Positions 9,201 through 16,083 of a stretch of 64,000 nt of DNA are shown in pieces (position 1 is the stretch's first letter; each line of letters begins with the position of its first letter). Both the position numbers and the translations under genes were made by a program. The notes beneath the pieces are model-generated. The model did not search any database and was not told the origin of the DNA. It saw only the letters and a program-made list of their open reading frames with translations. The DNA comes from an uncultured Roseibium sp. (GTDB lineage Bacteria > Pseudomonadota > Alphaproteobacteria > Rhizobiales > Stappiaceae), in the NCBI RefSeq assembly GCF_963675985.1, contig NZ_OY780958.1, positions 4,092,001 to 4,156,000 of the forward strand, in the 5' to 3' direction.

Positions 9201-10390
9201 ATCTCGACCGTTTCAAGGAGATTAACGACACGCTCGGCCATGCCGCCGGCGACTTCATACTTCAACATGTTGCAGCCGTTTTGCGGCACAATTGCCAGGA
9301 CGACGATTTTATCGCCCGCATCGGCGGTGATGAGTTCATCGTCGTGCGCAAGGCCAACATCTCCCGGGAAGAACTGGAATTCCTGGCTGACCAGCTCATC
9401 ACGGAACTCAACAAGCCGGTTCGCTACGAAAACGATCTCTGTCGGTTCGGCGCCAGCATCGGCATCGACATCGGCATTGCCCGCATGCGCGACAGCGACG
9501 CCGATCCGTCACGCCTGATGATGAACGCCGACATCGCGCTCTACCGGGCCAAGCAGGAAGGCCGCGGGCGCTACACCTTCTTCACACGAGACCTTCAACA
9601 GGAAATCGAACGGACGAAGCGGATCTCGGACGATATTGTCCACGGACTGGAAAAAGGCGAGTTCTTCCCGGTTTATCAGCCTCAGTTCGACGCCAAAACC
9701 CTTCGGTTGATCGGGGTGGAGGCCCTGGCACGCTGGAAACATCCGGTGCTTGGCGTCCTCGCGCCGCCGGCCTTTCTCGACGCGGCAAAACAGCTGGGCG
9801 TCACCGACCGGATCGATCAGGCCATCCTGGAAGCCTCACTCGCCGACATGCGCGAATGGGAACGAAGGAGCACGCCCGTTCCGCGCCTTGCCGTCAACGT
9901 CTCCGCCCAGCGGATCGCAAACCCACACCTGATCAATCTATTGAAGAAGCTTGATATTCCGGCCGGAAAGCTCTCCTTCGAACTCCATGAATCCACGATG
10001 CTCGATCACACCAACGCCGATCTTCGAGAGCGCATCCAGAAAATCGCCGATCTCGACATCGACATCGAGATCGACAATTTCGGCACCGGTCAGTCCTCCT
10101 TCCTCGGCATGTGGTCCGCCGCGCCGAAGCGACTGAAGATCGCCCGGGAACTGGTTCTGCCGATCGCCTCTTCACCCGAACATCGCCGCCTGTTGCAGGC
10201 CGTCATCGACATGGGGCGGGCGATCAATCTCGAGGTGGTTTCGGAAGGCGTGGAAACGGTGCAGCACATCAAGATCCTGCGCCAGCTCGGCTGCGACGTC
10301 CTTCAGGGCTATGCACTTGCCCGGCCGATGTCGAGCGCGGAGCTGATGGACTTCTTCCAGATGAACCAGCAGTTCGCCCTGCGCGGTTAG
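6284..10390 (+). CDS. Multi-PAS GGDEF-EAL cyclic-di-GMP protein with altered EAL site
   Basis: This 1368-residue cytoplasmic protein has no transmembrane segment. A divergent N-terminal PAS (about 20-135) is followed by six tandem PAS units starting near residues 145, 272, 402, 531, 658 and 785. Each opens with a helix of the type A-L-R-K-A-x-L-S and ends with a variant of V-T-x-x-N-D-V-T. The GGDEF domain has an intact G1014-G-D-E-F motif, so diguanylate cyclase activity is plausible. The EAL domain has E1146-A-L, VNVS, FELHES, SEGVE and LQGY, but the usual DDFGTG reads D1264-N1265-FGTG and the usual K-I-D reads K1285-I-A1287, removing two residues normally needed for metal-dependent phosphodiesterase action. 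It may therefore be a cyclase with a sensory or weak EAL domain. Confidence 0.93.
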   Translation: MTTGSKKAKNNSEFASDEDILLKSLASSCGIGVLLSDSNRLRLVTPLCATFLGLPEDTSSNPERYGSFADILKASTQAGSLSEADLDHLLQMEQRLRDRNTPFTLKVKVHARMLEIKGAIAAEGTYSLSFFDITEQEKQSDSLHKALREADLVRAALNRLSQAVCIKNTDHQYIYVNDAYCRMHGLPRDDILGKTPFAFYEDKQAAWIARSDEEVLNKRFLKEVFEIPPSGNGKSKFFSAFKTCIDVHGDGPLILTLLQNVTEEKQRENQLSKALRKAELSEQVLEQLKTPVIVRDDNHCVVMMNHAYADFFGIDRDRSIGQCSEKTLPKDHAEKSRAIEKDVFETGKMREFEATFERPDGTAANLVIHKGLARVQGKEQFLVTTVNDVTRFKRQEARLQEALEKTYLSELILEQLGIPVQVKDHDHRYVMTNNAYSESFSIPKEQVIGKTIDELFPPDRAAVIRQSDRFVFNSGLAQEYEMDFEPIRGGDSYPVIVRKTLVRTERNQEYLVTSFHNISRQKEKELQLRAALRKADLSAQVLDRLPYPIVVKDENLCYVMANEAFARLHGVTAGELIGKSMLEVLPSGFAEENREAALKVLQTGEMREQEDIMRLADGRSVNLISRDSYLHCNGEDYIVTALNDVTKLRRQEDRIITVLGKAELAEAVLDQLPTPIIVKDRAFKYVFVNEAFCRLRNLTRDQLIGMTVADMFSDEETNVLSDYDAALLDTGRIQEVEHVIPLPGRQSMVSLTRKSLAKTKAGESYIVTVLNRIDEQKEQERRYLKARGERQLSELVLDAIPTPVAARDGELRYALVNRAFSDLFSLNKEDVIGLTAEQCLPPEMAAAMDRDDRKVLATGRPLHSERYADETEDGAVSASICSKSIAVTETGDRYVVGVITDVSDMKRREIELREAREAAEDQYKALMEVKFKAEYDSLHDDLTGLANRRNLNQHLRQWQKGSHDKELALLQIDLDRFKEINDTLGHAAGDFILQHVAAVLRHNCQDDDFIARIGGDEFIVVRKANISREELEFLADQLITELNKPVRYENDLCRFGASIGIDIGIARMRDSDADPSRLMMNADIALYRAKQEGRGRYTFFTRDLQQEIERTKRISDDIVHGLEKGEFFPVYQPQFDAKTLRLIGVEALARWKHPVLGVLAPPAFLDAAKQLGVTDRIDQAILEASLADMREWERRSTPVPRLAVNVSAQRIANPHLINLLKKLDIPAGKLSFELHESTMLDHTNADLRERIQKIADLDIDIEIDNFGTGQSSFLGMWSAAPKRLKIARELVLPIASSPEHRRLLQAVIDMGRAINLEVVSEGVETVQHIKILRQLGCDVLQGYALARPMSSAELMDFFQMNQQFALRG

Positions 10391-10421
10391 GACCACGTAC
10401 CAGGCCATACCCCAGCCGCCT

Positions 10422-11207
10422 TCAGCCCCAATCACCCTCGGTGGGAATGTTCAGAATCCGGCCGCAGTGTTTGCAGTGGACGGCATCGGGGTCATGGCGG
10501 GACAGGCCGCAATCCGGACAGGGATAGTGCACCTTGGCGGGCCGGAAGATGGTCTGGACGAGGCGCAGGAACAGCGCGACACCGAAAATCATGATCAAGA
10601 CGGTCAGCAACCGGCCGCCGCTGTCGGTCATGGTGATATCGCCGAACCCGGTCGTCGTCAGTGTGGTGACCGTGAAATAGAGCGCATCGAGATAATTGTT
10701 GATGGCATCGTTGCGGTCATGCTCCGCCACATAGACGACGGCCGTCACCACGAAAACAAAGACAAGCAGATTGATCGCAGACTGAATGATTTCCTCGTTC
10801 CGGCGGAACCATCCCGACGCCTGCCGCAACTCCTTCAGGAGATGATAAGAACGCATCAGCCGCAGCATGCGAATGACGCGCAAAAAGGCGAAATTTTCGA
10901 AGAATGCCGGAGCGATCAGGGAGACCACGACCACCACATCGGCCAGCGATGTGAAGTCGAATGCATATTTCAGCGGTTTTTCCGCCGCCATGAAACGGGC
11001 AACATAGTCGAGCAGCAGGACTACAGCGATCACATAGTCCAGCTCATGATGAATCCGGTCCGGATCCAGCATGGACGAAACGATGAAGTACCCGATCGTA
11101 ATGATATCGAAAGCTAGGAGACCATAACGCAGGATCCGGGCTTTTTTCGAGCCGCCGAAATAGAGTTCGCGCAGGAGCGAACGAAGTGATGTCAGTCTGT
11201 CCGCCAT
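10422..11207 (-). CDS. Voltage-gated-type potassium channel with C-terminal zinc ribbon
   Basis: This 261-residue inner-membrane protein has the six-helix ion-channel plan. An S4-like helix carries R110, R113, R116 and R119 at three-residue spacing. The pore loop ends in T-T-G-F-G-D (185-190), a variant of the K-channel filter TVGYGD. After the last helix (about 197-220) the tail carries two CxxC pairs (C230/C233 and C245/C248), a rubredoxin/zinc-ribbon knuckle facing the cytoplasm. Single-subunit length suggests a tetramer. The zinc ribbon is an unusual addition. The gene is convergent with the GGDEF-EAL gene, 31 bases apart. Confidence 0.88.
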   Translation of the reverse strand: MADRLTSLRSLLRELYFGGSKKARILRYGLLAFDIITIGYFIVSSMLDPDRIHHELDYVIAVVLLLDYVARFMAAEKPLKYAFDFTSLADVVVVVSLIAPAFFENFAFLRVIRMLRLMRSYHLLKELRQASGWFRRNEEIIQSAINLLVFVFVVTAVVYVAEHDRNDAINNYLDALYFTVTTLTTTGFGDITMTDSGGRLLTVLIMIFGVALFLRLVQTIFRPAKVHYPCPDCGLSRHDPDAVHCKHCGRILNIPTEGDWG

Positions 11208-11331
11208 AGCCCCACTTCAATTCCCCTGCACGACTTTCGAATTCACCCTATTTATCAGGCGACTTGCAAACAATATTCAATTCAGGTCCAACCGGATTAT
11301 TGAACACCGATCCTAATTAGAAGGAAATTTC

Positions 11332-12093
11332 ATGGTCGATCATGCAGGAAAAACCGCCCTGGTGACCGGTGCCAGCCGGGGTATCGGGGAAGCTGCGGCC
11401 CGCAGCCTGGCGAAATACGGAGCGTCCGTCGTTCTTTCAGCCCGCAGCAGCGACGATATCGAGCGCATCGCCGCTGACATTCGCGCCGGCGGCGGCAGAG
11501 CGCTCGCCTGCCCCTGCGATGTCGCCTCCTATGCAGACGTGGAGAAGGCCGTGTCCTTTGCGGCCCATGAATTCGGTCCCGTCAATATCCTGGTCAACAA
11601 TGCCGGCCTGATCGATCCGATCAGCCGCTTGGCGACCTCCGATCCGGATGAATGGGGCAAGGTGATCGATGTGAACGTCAAAGGCGTCTACAACGGAATC
11701 CGGGCTGCCGCGCCGATCATGCTCGAAGCCGGCGGTGGAACGATCATCAACATCAGTTCCGGTGCCGCAACCGGCGCCCTTGAAGGCTGGAGCCACTATT
11801 GCGCTTCGAAAGCCGCCGTGCTGTCGCTGACCAAGTGCGCGGATCTCGAACTAGCCGACGGCGGCATCCGGGTCATGGGTCTCAGCCCCGGCACGGTCGC
11901 GACCGGTATGCAGGTGGCGATCAAGGCGTCCGGCATCAATCCGGTAAGCCAGCTCGACCCATCGGTCCATATTCCGCCGGAATGGGTCGGCGAAACGATT
12001 TCCTGGCTGGCGACGGAGGCGGGCGATGCCTATCGCGGCACCGACTGTTCGCTCCGGGACGAGGGCGTGCGCAAGGCCGTCGGTCTGATCTAG
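11332..12093 (+). CDS. Short-chain dehydrogenase/reductase
   Basis: This 253-residue classical SDR has the cofactor motif TGASRGIGEAAA at about 13-24, NNAG near 88, a catalytic Ser in INISSGAATG, and YCASK (YxxxK). The Arg after the glycine-rich loop region (SARSS) suggests NADP(H) preference, which is inference. An AGAAGGAAATTTC leader gives a good Shine-Dalgarno for the ATG. Substrate unknown. It converges with maiA; the two stops are 26 bases apart across a palindrome. Confidence 0.9.
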   Translation: MVDHAGKTALVTGASRGIGEAAARSLAKYGASVVLSARSSDDIERIAADIRAGGGRALACPCDVASYADVEKAVSFAAHEFGPVNILVNNAGLIDPISRLATSDPDEWGKVIDVNVKGVYNGIRAAAPIMLEAGGGTIINISSGAATGALEGWSHYCASKAAVLSLTKCADLELADGGIRVMGLSPGTVATGMQVAIKASGINPVSQLDPSVHIPPEWVGETISWLATEAGDAYRGTDCSLRDEGVRKAVGLI

Positions 12094-12100
12094 AATCTCG

Positions 12101-12132
12101 TGCCGGATGCGGGAATAATTATTCCGCGTCCG
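12101..12132. terminator. Imperfect palindrome between convergent SDR and maiA genes
   Basis: GGAATAATTATTCC (12112-12125) is a perfect 14-base palindrome, extended outward by CCGGA/TCCGG arms. It lies exactly between the two convergent gene ends and includes the maiA stop codon (12119-12121). It may act as a bidirectional terminator or mRNA-end hairpin; there is no strong U-tract. Confidence 0.45.
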
Positions 12133-12769
12133 GCTGATTGGCTGGTGCTGCGCGCTCGAAAGCCGGAATTGCCATGCAGGCGTCGTGGATGGACTGGATC
12201 GTCGGATAGGGCGCCATGTCCACTCCAAAACGCGCGCCGTTCGCCACTTGTGCGACCAGGCAAATGTCCGCCAGTCCGGGCGTGTCTCCGGCGCAATAGG
12301 CGCCGGAAGTGGTGCGCGCGGCAAGCATCGTCTCAAGCGGTCCGAAGGTTTCGGCCACCCAATGGCGGAACCATCCGGCGACGGCGGCATCGTCCGCCCC
12401 GAAGCGGGACCGGAGTTCGTTCAGGACCTTCAGGTTGTTGATGGGGTGGATGTCGCACGCAATCATCAGAGCCATTGCCCGGACCCTGGCGCGGGCCAGA
12501 GGGTCTTTCGGCAGAAGCGGCGGCTCGGGGATCGTTTCGTCGAGGTATTCGATAATGGCCAGGGATTGGGTCAGAACTTCGCCGTCGGGCAGCTCCAACG
12601 AAGGCACAACCCCTTGCGGATTGATTTTCAGATAGGCTTCCGACCGCTGTTCGCCGAACCGAAGGTGGTGTGCCCGGTAATCGGTCTCCACGCCCTTCAG
12701 GGTGAGCGCGATCCGCAAACGGTAGGAGGTGGAACTGCGGAAATAGGAGTGAAGGATGGGGGACGTCAT
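12119..12769 (-). CDS. maiA: Maleylacetoacetate isomerase (zeta-class GST)
   Basis: This is a zeta-class glutathione transferase fold, 216 residues from the chosen ATG at 12769. That start has GAGG eight bases upstream and gives MTSPILHSYFRSSTSYR; an open frame continues to 12817 but lacks support. The enzyme isomerises maleylacetoacetate to fumarylacetoacetate with glutathione in tyrosine degradation. The family N-terminal motif SSCSxR reads SSTSYR, with Thr for Cys, so the Ser is kept. NPQGVVPSLELPDGE and QSLAIIEYLDE (glutathione binding) are clear. No other tyrosine-pathway gene is nearby. Confidence 0.88.
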   Translation of the reverse strand: MTSPILHSYFRSSTSYRLRIALTLKGVETDYRAHHLRFGEQRSEAYLKINPQGVVPSLELPDGEVLTQSLAIIEYLDETIPEPPLLPKDPLARARVRAMALMIACDIHPINNLKVLNELRSRFGADDAAVAGWFRHWVAETFGPLETMLAARTTSGAYCAGDTPGLADICLVAQVANGARFGVDMAPYPTIQSIHDACMAIPAFERAAPANQPDAE

Positions 12770-12867
12770 CTGCAAGCCTCTGATCTTTCTTGGCAAGCAG
12801 CTTAGTTTCACCTGCAACTAAAATCCAGCCCTTGCGCCCAGAAACAATCGAAAGCCCCAAACGCAAA

Positions 12868-12888
12868 GAGGGCCGCAAAGCGGCCCTC
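12868..12888 (-). terminator. Intrinsic terminator after the 31-residue peptide gene
   Basis: GAGGGCCGC (12868-12876) and GCGGCCCTC (12880-12888) form a perfect nine-base-pair stem with a three-base loop. On the minus strand it is followed by TTTGCGTTT, a broken U-tract. It lies 32 bases after the stop of the small minus-strand ORF. Confidence 0.7.
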
Positions 12889-12919
12889 CCATGAGATCGA
12901 ATTGACCAGAAAGTCCGGA

Positions 12920-13015
12920 TCAGATCCCGGCGAAACCTTTTACTGCTCGAGGCTGCTCCAGCACCAAAACATTCCGCCCAAACTCCTGGGCCAATTGCTG
13001 ATACTCACTAGACAT
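12920..13015 (-). CDS. Undescribed 31-residue peptide with strong ribosome-binding site
   Basis: ATG at 13013-13015 opens a 31-codon frame, MSSEYQQLAQEFGRNVLVLE then QPRAVKGFAGI, ending in TGA. It is preceded by an almost ideal Shine-Dalgarno (AAGGAGGTGCCC, spacing about five to seven bases) and followed by a clean hairpin terminator, so ribosome site, frame and transcript end agree with a real gene. The peptide is acidic at the start, has a hydrophobic VLVL core and a basic, Gly-rich tail. It has no cysteine, signal peptide or transmembrane helix. I do not recognise the family. Neighbours are maiA and a DUF302 gene; no peptide-modifying enzyme is adjacent. Confidence 0.6.
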   Translation of the reverse strand: MSSEYQQLAQEFGRNVLVLEQPRAVKGFAGI

Positions 13016-13223
13016 GGGCACCTCCTTTCTTGCAGTTGAAGACATTTCCTAAGGTGGGGAATGAATACGATTCGCACAAGCACATTTCGTGTGCTGGGAT
13101 GCAAGTTATATGTGCAAAACCGGCAGCTTAGGAAAAGCCGACAACGTAAAAGATGATGGTGAAACACTGTCGGCCGCACATCCAGCCGGCCGTTCGGATG
13201 GTTTCCGGAAAGTCCCGGAACGC

Positions 13224-13709
13224 TTAGTTCCCAACGGCTTTTGCAGCAATCGCTTCGAACACTGCGTCCAGTTCGGTCGCGAGCGTCTTCAGTTCCGCGC
13301 CACCTTCATCCATGTAGGGTGCGAACACATGGCTCGGCGTCTTCCAGGACAAGGTCGCGGTCCCGTCCGGATTTTCCGTTACGTAAAACCGGATCGGCGC
13401 CTCAATGCCCGCGGCGACGGACGCCTTCAGCATGCGGCGGGCGTAGTCATTGCGATAGACACCAATGATCCGGTTTCCCGGAATGACAATCCCCTGGCCT
13501 TTCGCGCCGGCAGATGCACTCGCCTGCGTAACCAGAAGCATCTTCTCGGCACCGACCGCTCCCTTCACCCGGCCCACCAGATCGTCGAAGGCAAATCCGG
13601 TGGATATCACCCGCCAGCCCGGACGGCTTTCGAGTTCGGAGACTGCCGCCAGGCCGGCGCTTCCGACAGCCGCACAGATCATTGCAGCACAAACCAATAC
13701 CCGAAACAC
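13224..13709 (-). CDS. Exported DUF302 family protein
   Basis: This 161-residue protein has an N-terminal signal peptide (about 1-20, ending AGLA) followed by one DUF302 domain: ESRPGWRVISTGFAFDDLV, then an IPGNRIIGVYRNDYARRML segment, then APIRFYVTENPDGTATLSWK. DUF302 proteins are small, often periplasmic, of unclear function; a few resemble CopZ/heme-like folds. The start is a GTG at 13709 with AAGGAC upstream. No operon partner is visible. Confidence 0.8.
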   Translation of the reverse strand: MFRVLVCAAMICAAVGSAGLAAVSELESRPGWRVISTGFAFDDLVGRVKGAVGAEKMLLVTQASASAGAKGQGIVIPGNRIIGVYRNDYARRMLKASVAAGIEAPIRFYVTENPDGTATLSWKTPSHVFAPYMDEGGAELKTLATELDAVFEAIAAKAVGN

Positions 13710-14097
13710 GATGCCTGTCCTTTTTCATCCAAAATATCAGAAATCAGATTTTTGGCAGGATAGGGCAGAATGGACAGGCCAAGGTCACTTTGACCTCACA
13801 AGTCAGTGTTTCCCGTCATCAGCCGGCCGCCCACCTGCAGCGCCAAGTCTAATAAATAAGCATCACGCAATGACCCACAGATCCGTTTTTTGCGATTGAG
13901 AAACCATGAGCATAAATGTGACGCTAAAGCTGGGCCGAACGGATCTGTCATTTCTGACGAGTTGCCGAGGCTGGACGACATTTTATTCTTGGAGCTTATC
14001 CTGAAAGGCCTGTACACCGTCTATTGCGTCGAATATAATTGTTGAATGTATATGTCATAAACAAACAATCTTGGTACAAATTTCCGATGAGGACCAA
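13710..14097. other. Gene-free AT-rich stretch before the glycan locus, with an 11-bp inverted repeat
   Basis: No convincing gene. ACAGATCCGTT at 13877-13887 is matched by its inverse AACGGATCTGT at 13938-13948, a 50-base loop apart, possibly a decayed IS end or an RNA hairpin. Base composition falls sharply from 13850 to 14100, marking the left edge of the polysaccharide region. A 73-codon minus frame here has no ribosome site. Confidence 0.4.
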
Positions 14098-14805
14098 ATG
14101 ACTAAAAAACTGAAGATATTTGTCGGTTATGACAGCCGAGAAGATATTGCATGGCAGGTTTGCCGCTATTCTTTACTTAGACATACAAACTCTGACATTG
14201 AAATTTACCCGCTCAAGCAAAAGACCTTAAGAGAAATTGGTCTTTATACGCGCGGTACTGACTCTGCTTCGACAGAGTTTTCTCTGACCCGTTTCCTGAC
14301 ACCCTATCTCGGTGCACATGACGGCTACTCGATTTTCGTCGACTGTGATTTCCTGTTCACGACCGATGTCATGAGCGTTCTGGATAACGTGGATCCGGAG
14401 AAGGCGGTCTACGTGGTCCAGCATGACTACACGCCGGCGAATGCGGTCAAGATGGATGCCCAGGCGCAGACGAGCTATCCGCGCAAGAACTGGTCTTCCT
14501 TCATCCTGTTCAACAATGCGCATCCGCAGGTCAAGGCCCTGACGCCGGAGGTCGTGAACACCGAGTCTCCGGCTTACCTGCACCGCTTCAGCTGGATCGA
14601 CGACGACAACCTGATCGGCGAACTGCCACGGAGCTGGAATTTCCTCGTCGGTGAATACGAAAAGCCGGCAGAGGTTCCCAGCGCAATCCACTACACGAAT
14701 GGCGGCCCGTGGTTCTCCAACTGGCAGAATGTGGACTTCGGCGATCTCTGGACTGCGGAACGCGACATGTACGAAGAGTCCATTCGCGCGGAAAAGACGG
14801 CTTAA
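14098..14805 (+). CDS. GT-A glycosyltransferase (family 8-like)
   Basis: This 235-residue GT-A fold protein begins KIFVGYDSREDIAWQVCRYS. The metal-binding DxD is FVDCDFLF, near residue 81. The C-terminal HYTNGGPWFSNW resembles the H-x-x-G-x-x-K-P-W element of family 8 enzymes. The ATG at 14098 is chosen over the open upstream frame because GATGAGGACCAA provides the ribosome site. The first 200 bases are AT-rich and the rest GC-rich, suggesting mosaic ancestry. The epimerase gene follows after ten bases, so the pair is probably co-transcribed. Donor and acceptor unknown. Confidence 0.78.
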   Translation: MTKKLKIFVGYDSREDIAWQVCRYSLLRHTNSDIEIYPLKQKTLREIGLYTRGTDSASTEFSLTRFLTPYLGAHDGYSIFVDCDFLFTTDVMSVLDNVDPEKAVYVVQHDYTPANAVKMDAQAQTSYPRKNWSSFILFNNAHPQVKALTPEVVNTESPAYLHRFSWIDDDNLIGELPRSWNFLVGEYEKPAEVPSAIHYTNGGPWFSNWQNVDFGDLWTAERDMYEESIRAEKTA

Positions 14806-14815
14806 CACCGCCACT

Positions 14816-15973
14816 ATGGCCAAATCGAAAGTCCTCGTGACAGGCGGAGCCGGCTTTATCGGCTCCCATTTGGTGCCGGCTCTGATCAGAGCCGGCCACC
14901 AGGTTCGCGTCCTCGACCCCCTCAGCCCCCAGATACACGGCAACCTGCCGGGCGACATGCCCTGGCTGACCGGAGAGGATGTCGAATTCCTCCGCGGTTC
15001 CGTGCTTGACGATAGCGCCCTTGCGGCCGCCGTCTCCGGCGTGGAAGCCATCGTGCACCTGGCCGCAGAGACCGGCACCGGCCAGTCCATGTATGAAATC
15101 TCGCGGTATAATGAGGTCAATACGCTGGGGACGGCGAAGCTTCTCGACCATATCGCCAATGACCCGGCAAGAACCGTCCGGCACATCGCGCTTGCCTCCA
15201 GCCGTTCCGTCTACGGCGAAGGCGCATATATCTGCACGCATTGCTCGGCAACCGAACGGGTGTGTCCGGAATCGCGCAAGGCGGAGGACCTGGCCGCGGC
15301 CTGCTGGGAGCCTCGCTGCTTCTCCTGCGGCGCAGGTCTGACAGCCGTGCCGACGCGCGAAACGGACAAGATCAATCCGGCCTCGATTTATGCGGCGACC
15401 AAATTCGCCCAGGAAGACCTGGTGCGGATTGCATGCGGCTCGATCGGCATTCGCCATTCGATCCTGAGGCTGCAGAACGTCTACGGCGAAGGCCAGTCCC
15501 TGAAAAATCCCTATACCGGGATCCTGTCGATCTTCTCGACCCGAATACGCCGTGGCCTCGACTTGCCGATCTTCGAGGACGGCCTGGAGACACGGGACTT
15601 CGTCCATGTGGAAGACGTAGCAAACGCCTTTGTGGCCGCCCTGTCCGCGCAAGCAACGCTGCACTCCGTGTTTAACGTCGGATCGGGAATAGCGACACCG
15701 GTTCTCGAGGTCGCCCGCATGCTGAATTCCGCCTTCAAGGGCTCCAGCAACATCATCGTGACCGGAGAATACCGGATAGGGGACATCCGCCACAACAGCG
15801 CGGATATCACAGCCCTGACAGATGATTTGGGTTACAGCCCGGCGGTCGATCTGCAGACCGGGCTGAACCGCTTTGCAGACTGGGTACTGGGAGAGCCGCT
15901 GCCCGAGGACCTGCTGGATAAGGCAAATGCGGAACTCAGGGAACGCAACCTGATGGGGCAGAATTCCGGATAA
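14816..15973 (+). CDS. NAD-dependent epimerase, probable dTDP-L-rhamnose 4-epimerase
   Basis: This extended-SDR nucleotide-sugar enzyme has 385 residues from ATG 14816. TGGAGFIGSHL binds NAD; catalytic SSRSVYGEG and YAATK are present. Between them lies a Cys-rich insert (C-x-x-C, then ...C...C-x-x-C), seen in the WbiB/Tll-like subfamily that interconverts dTDP-L-rhamnose and dTDP-6-deoxy-L-talose. The rmlACBD genes that make dTDP-L-rhamnose lie 1.7 kb away, which fits. The open frame upstream to 14651 overlaps the glycosyltransferase and is not used. The insert probably binds zinc. The subfamily call is from motif memory; another 4-epimerase or dehydratase is possible. Confidence 0.78.
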   Translation: MAKSKVLVTGGAGFIGSHLVPALIRAGHQVRVLDPLSPQIHGNLPGDMPWLTGEDVEFLRGSVLDDSALAAAVSGVEAIVHLAAETGTGQSMYEISRYNEVNTLGTAKLLDHIANDPARTVRHIALASSRSVYGEGAYICTHCSATERVCPESRKAEDLAAACWEPRCFSCGAGLTAVPTRETDKINPASIYAATKFAQEDLVRIACGSIGIRHSILRLQNVYGEGQSLKNPYTGILSIFSTRIRRGLDLPIFEDGLETRDFVHVEDVANAFVAALSAQATLHSVFNVGSGIATPVLEVARMLNSAFKGSSNIIVTGEYRIGDIRHNSADITALTDDLGYSPAVDLQTGLNRFADWVLGEPLPEDLLDKANAELRERNLMGQNSG

Positions 15974-16083
15974 GCACGGCATTGGAGCACCAAGCGGCCA
16001 CAATCACATCTGCTAACAGCCGCGCCTGATTAGCAGGATGATCTTCTTTTCTCGTTCAAAGCAAGGCCTCAGAAAGTAGCGCC

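Noticed and set aside
13796..14017. 73-codon minus-strand ORF in the gap before the glycan locus
   Set aside because: No Shine-Dalgarno, no motif, and it spans the inverted repeat.
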